A stretch of DNA of 7,257 nucleotides, from NCBI GenBank assembly GCA_027019885.1, contig JALUWC010000488.1, positions 1 through 7,257 on the forward strand, written 5' to 3'. Shown piece by piece: positions 6,290-7,257 of this stretch. Position 1 is the stretch's first letter. Every line of letters starts with the position of its first letter. A program made the position numbers and the translations under genes. A model generated the notes under the pieces. That model saw only the letters and a list, made by a program, of their open reading frames with translations. It was not told where the DNA came from and searched no databases. The DNA comes from Geoglobus sp. (GTDB taxonomy: Archaea > Halobacteriota > Archaeoglobi > Archaeoglobales > Archaeoglobaceae).

Positions 6290-6492
6290 TGTACGAGCTT
6301 TTTACCCTCTTCCGTTATCACATACACTCCCTTTTCAGGAGAGTCAAGGAGTCCCTTCTTCTTCAGAGGTGCCAACCTGCATGACACCTTTGATGTTTGA
6401 ATACCAAGTTTTTCAGCCACATCCTTTGCCTTTGCTGGCTGGCCAATCTCTGCAAAGGCCTTTAAAATTTTCATGTTCATGTCCTCTGCCAT
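6286..6492 (-). CDS. Small winged-helix DNA-binding protein
   Basis: The 68-residue protein begins MAEDMNMKILKAF. It has a helix-turn-helix core, with AKDVAEKLG (22-30) as the first helix of the motif and QTSKVSCRLAPLKKKG (32-47) as the recognition helix. A wing follows (LLDSPEKGVYVITEEGKKL, 48-66). It is essentially a bare MarR/ArsR-like winged helix, with no sensor domain. The frame is open further upstream (to an ATG at 6585), but I chose the ATG at 6492. It lies 26 bases after a clean TATA box, and the upstream extension would be translated from bases before the predicted transcript start. The gene heads a two-gene unit with the BtpA-family gene, and autoregulation or control of that partner is a reasonable guess. 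The product may bind near its own promoter. Confidence 0.75.
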   Translation of the reverse strand: MAEDMNMKILKAFAEIGQPAKAKDVAEKLGIQTSKVSCRLAPLKKKGLLDSPEKGVYVITEEGKKLVQ

Positions 6493-6514
6493 GAATAAAC
6501 TGCTTAACAGGAAG

Positions 6515-6522
6515 AATATAAA
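6515..6522 (-). promoter_or_regulatory. TATA box for the winged-helix/btpA operon
   Basis: The minus strand reads TTTATATT, centred 26-27 bases before the A of the ATG at 6492. It is a near-consensus archaeal TATA box and predicts a leaderless transcript, which fixes the short 68-residue start. Confidence 0.7.
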
Positions 6523-6614
6523 GGTTGTTTTTGAGAGCTTTTCCTGATGTACCATGGATGTGCAACTACAAAATTTGTTTATCATTCTTTATATATAACC
6601 GGTTTGATGAAAAA

Positions 6615-6628
6615 GAAAGTTTTAAATA
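6615..6628 (+). promoter_or_regulatory. Strong BRE/TATA promoter of the kinase unit
   Basis: GAAAGT followed directly by TTTAAATA is close to an ideal archaeal BRE plus TATA box. Transcription should start 26-27 bases from the TATA centre, at about 6651-6652. That coincides with the ATG of a 24-codon ORF and lies some 71 bases before the kinase ATG. Confidence 0.75.
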
Positions 6629-6651
6629 TTTCGTTTTTTATCTTTGGTTAT

Positions 6652-6726
6652 ATGATTTCCCGAGAAGATTGCGGGAAATTGGAGTTAGGCGACATTGGGC
6701 TCGGCAGTGAGGTGAATTTACGATGA
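6652..6726 (+). CDS. Possible 24-codon leader ORF upstream of the kinase
   Basis: The frame starts at an ATG at the predicted transcript start (leaderless position), encodes 24 residues beginning MISREDCGKLELGD, and ends in TGA within an ATGA overlap with the kinase ATG. The peptide has no recognisable domain or transmembrane segment. Position and overlap suggest a coupled leader cistron. The same frame is also open back to an ATG at 6607, which would give 39 residues with a hydrophobic N-terminal stretch, but that start precedes the TATA box and so is less likely from this promoter. It may simply be an untranslated leader that happens to be open. Confidence 0.4.
   Translation: MISREDCGKLELGDIGLGSEVNLR
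6655..6679 (+). repeat. Hairpin at the 5' end of the kinase transcript
   Basis: ATTTCCCG (6655-6662) and CGGGAAAT (6672-6679) are perfect 8-bp inverted arms around a nine-base loop, and two G-U pairs could extend the stem in RNA. It would sit within the first few bases of the predicted message. It could be an RNA structure affecting translation or stability, or a protein-binding dyad just downstream of the start site. Confidence 0.5.
6709..6715 (+). promoter_or_regulatory. Shine-Dalgarno site of the kinase gene
   Basis: GAGGTGA lies seven bases before the ATG at 6723, a strong ribosome site at normal spacing. It supports this ATG as the kinase start and shows that the kinase, unlike neighbouring promoter-proximal genes, is translated from an internal site with a leader. 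Confidence 0.8.
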
Positions 6727-7257
6727 CAAATGAGCATTATAATTGGAATGAACTTGAAGAAATGATATTAAGCTTTCATCTAAAGGGAGATATAGTAGAA
6801 AAGAAAAATGGAACTTATGGTGTTGTATATATAGTGAAACAAAACGCTATCCCACAATATGTTGCGTATAAAACTACAAAAGATGAGTATGACATAGAAA
6901 AATTAAATGCTTTTATAAGAGAAGCAAAAATATGGTTTAAAGTAAAGGGACACGCTCTGATTTTAACACCTTTTTACATAGTCAATATAAAAAATCGTCC
7001 TTTAATTTGTATGCCATACTGTGAGAAAACTCTAAGAGATTATTTAAATGAGCATGAAAAATTAAGCCCTACTGGAGCTTTGATAATAATTTCTCAAGTA
7101 CTTAAAGGGCTAATTTTTGCCAGAAATAGAGACATTGAGGCTCATCAAGACTTAAAGCCCGAAAATATTCTATTAGAAGATTTAAGTAAAAAATTTGAGA
7201 ATTTACCTCTAAAAGATGTTGATAAAACTCTTAAATGGAGAGTAAGAATTGGTGATT
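6723..7257 (+). CDS. Eukaryotic-like Ser/Thr protein kinase, N-terminal part (3' end outside window)
   Basis: The frame is open from the ATG at 6723 to the window edge (178 complete codons). It shows the kinase motifs in order: glycine-rich loop NGTYGVVY (29-36), VAYK with the ATP-anchoring K50, alpha-C Glu in REAKIW (E67), the hinge around MPYCEKTLRDYL (97-108), and the catalytic loop HQDLKPENIL (141-150) with D143, K145 and N148. The last full codons read RIGD, followed by T, so the DFG motif starts exactly at the cut. Gln replaces the usual Arg of HRD, so this is a non-RD kinase, which often means activation-loop phosphorylation is not needed. There is no N-terminal membrane segment. The base composition is about 30% GC with many AAA, ATA and TTA codons, unlike the genes to the left, which suggests acquisition by transfer. 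The substrate and any C-terminal domain lie beyond the window. Confidence 0.9.
   Translation, partial: MTNEHYNWNELEEMILSFHLKGDIVEKKNGTYGVVYIVKQNAIPQYVAYKTTKDEYDIEKLNAFIREAKIWFKVKGHALILTPFYIVNIKNRPLICMPYCEKTLRDYLNEHEKLSPTGALIIISQVLKGLIFARNRDIEAHQDLKPENILLEDLSKKFENLPLKDVDKTLKWRVRIGD

Larger units (their letters stand above)
6493..6651. other. Divergent intergenic region with a symmetric TATA element
   Basis: These 159 bases separate the leftward winged-helix operon from the rightward kinase unit. Besides the two promoters described separately, they hold TTATATATAA (6589-6598), a perfect 10-bp palindrome that could act as a TATA box in either direction. They also hold a small dyad, ACAAA-A-TTTGT (6568-6578). 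The GC content drops rightward across this stretch. No RNA gene or att-like tRNA end was recognised. Confidence 0.5.

Noticed and set aside
6493..6585. N-terminal extension of the winged-helix protein to the ATG at 6585, including a hydrophobic stretch
   Set aside because: It crosses the TATA box at 6515-6522, and the helix-turn-helix domain starts cleanly after the ATG at 6492.
6593..6653. ATATAACC (6593-6600) and GGTTATAT (6646-6653) as terminal inverted repeats around the kinase promoter
   Set aside because: Only 8 bp in a very AT-rich stretch, 45 bases apart, with no extension; expected by chance often enough.
6655..6679. The ATTTCCCG/CGGGAAAT dyad as a terminator for the leftward operon or an att site
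   Set aside because: It lies outside the leftward unit, upstream of its promoter, has no T tract, and no second copy or integrase is seen in the window.

Overview
The window looks like chromosomal DNA from a euryarchaeon, most likely of the Archaeoglobaceae (Archaeoglobus, Ferroglobus or Geoglobus type). It encodes three proteins tied to the tetrahydromethanopterin one-carbon pathway or found beside it: formylmethanofuran dehydrogenase subunits A and C, and methenyl-tetrahydromethanopterin cyclohydrolase. As I recall the Archaeoglobus cyclohydrolase, the match is close. The control signals are archaeal too: TATA boxes lie a fixed 26-27 bases before start codons, so several genes appear to be leaderless. 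The assignment to a lineage is an inference; no rRNA is present.

Layout. Bases 1-1842 (+) hold the 3' part of fwdA and a complete fwdC, which start and stop back to back in one operon. Bases 1845-4234 (-) hold, in transcription order, a class I glutamine amidotransferase, mch, and an alpha/beta hydrolase that converges on fwdC with a two-base gap. Bases 4235-4360 are a divergent promoter region with a 7-bp inverted repeat between the two promoters. Bases 4361-5560 (+) hold a tRNA-guanine transglycosylase of the bacterial (queuine-type) architecture, with an internal insertion and no PUA domain, which is unexpected in an archaeon. Its 3' end overlaps by 33 bases the end of a convergent BtpA-family TIM-barrel gene (5528-6289, -). 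That gene is coupled by an ATGA overlap to a small winged-helix gene (6286-6492, -).

The right end differs in character. After about 6540 the DNA becomes AT-rich (about 30% GC in the lines counted, against the low 40s in a counted line of the transglycosylase gene). A strong BRE/TATA promoter at 6615-6628 points right, into a possible 24-codon leaderless ORF (6652-6726). Its stop overlaps the ATG of a eukaryotic-like protein kinase (6723 to the window edge, cut at the DFG motif). This looks like the edge of an acquired accessory segment and is the part most worth following beyond the window.

Functionally, Fwd and Mch catalyse steps 1 and 3 of the C1 branch that interconverts CO2 and methyl-H4MPT. 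In sulfate-reducing Archaeoglobales this pathway usually runs oxidatively, in others reductively. The amidotransferase and hydrolase have no assigned role in the pathway. No tRNA, rRNA, CRISPR array or insertion sequence was seen.
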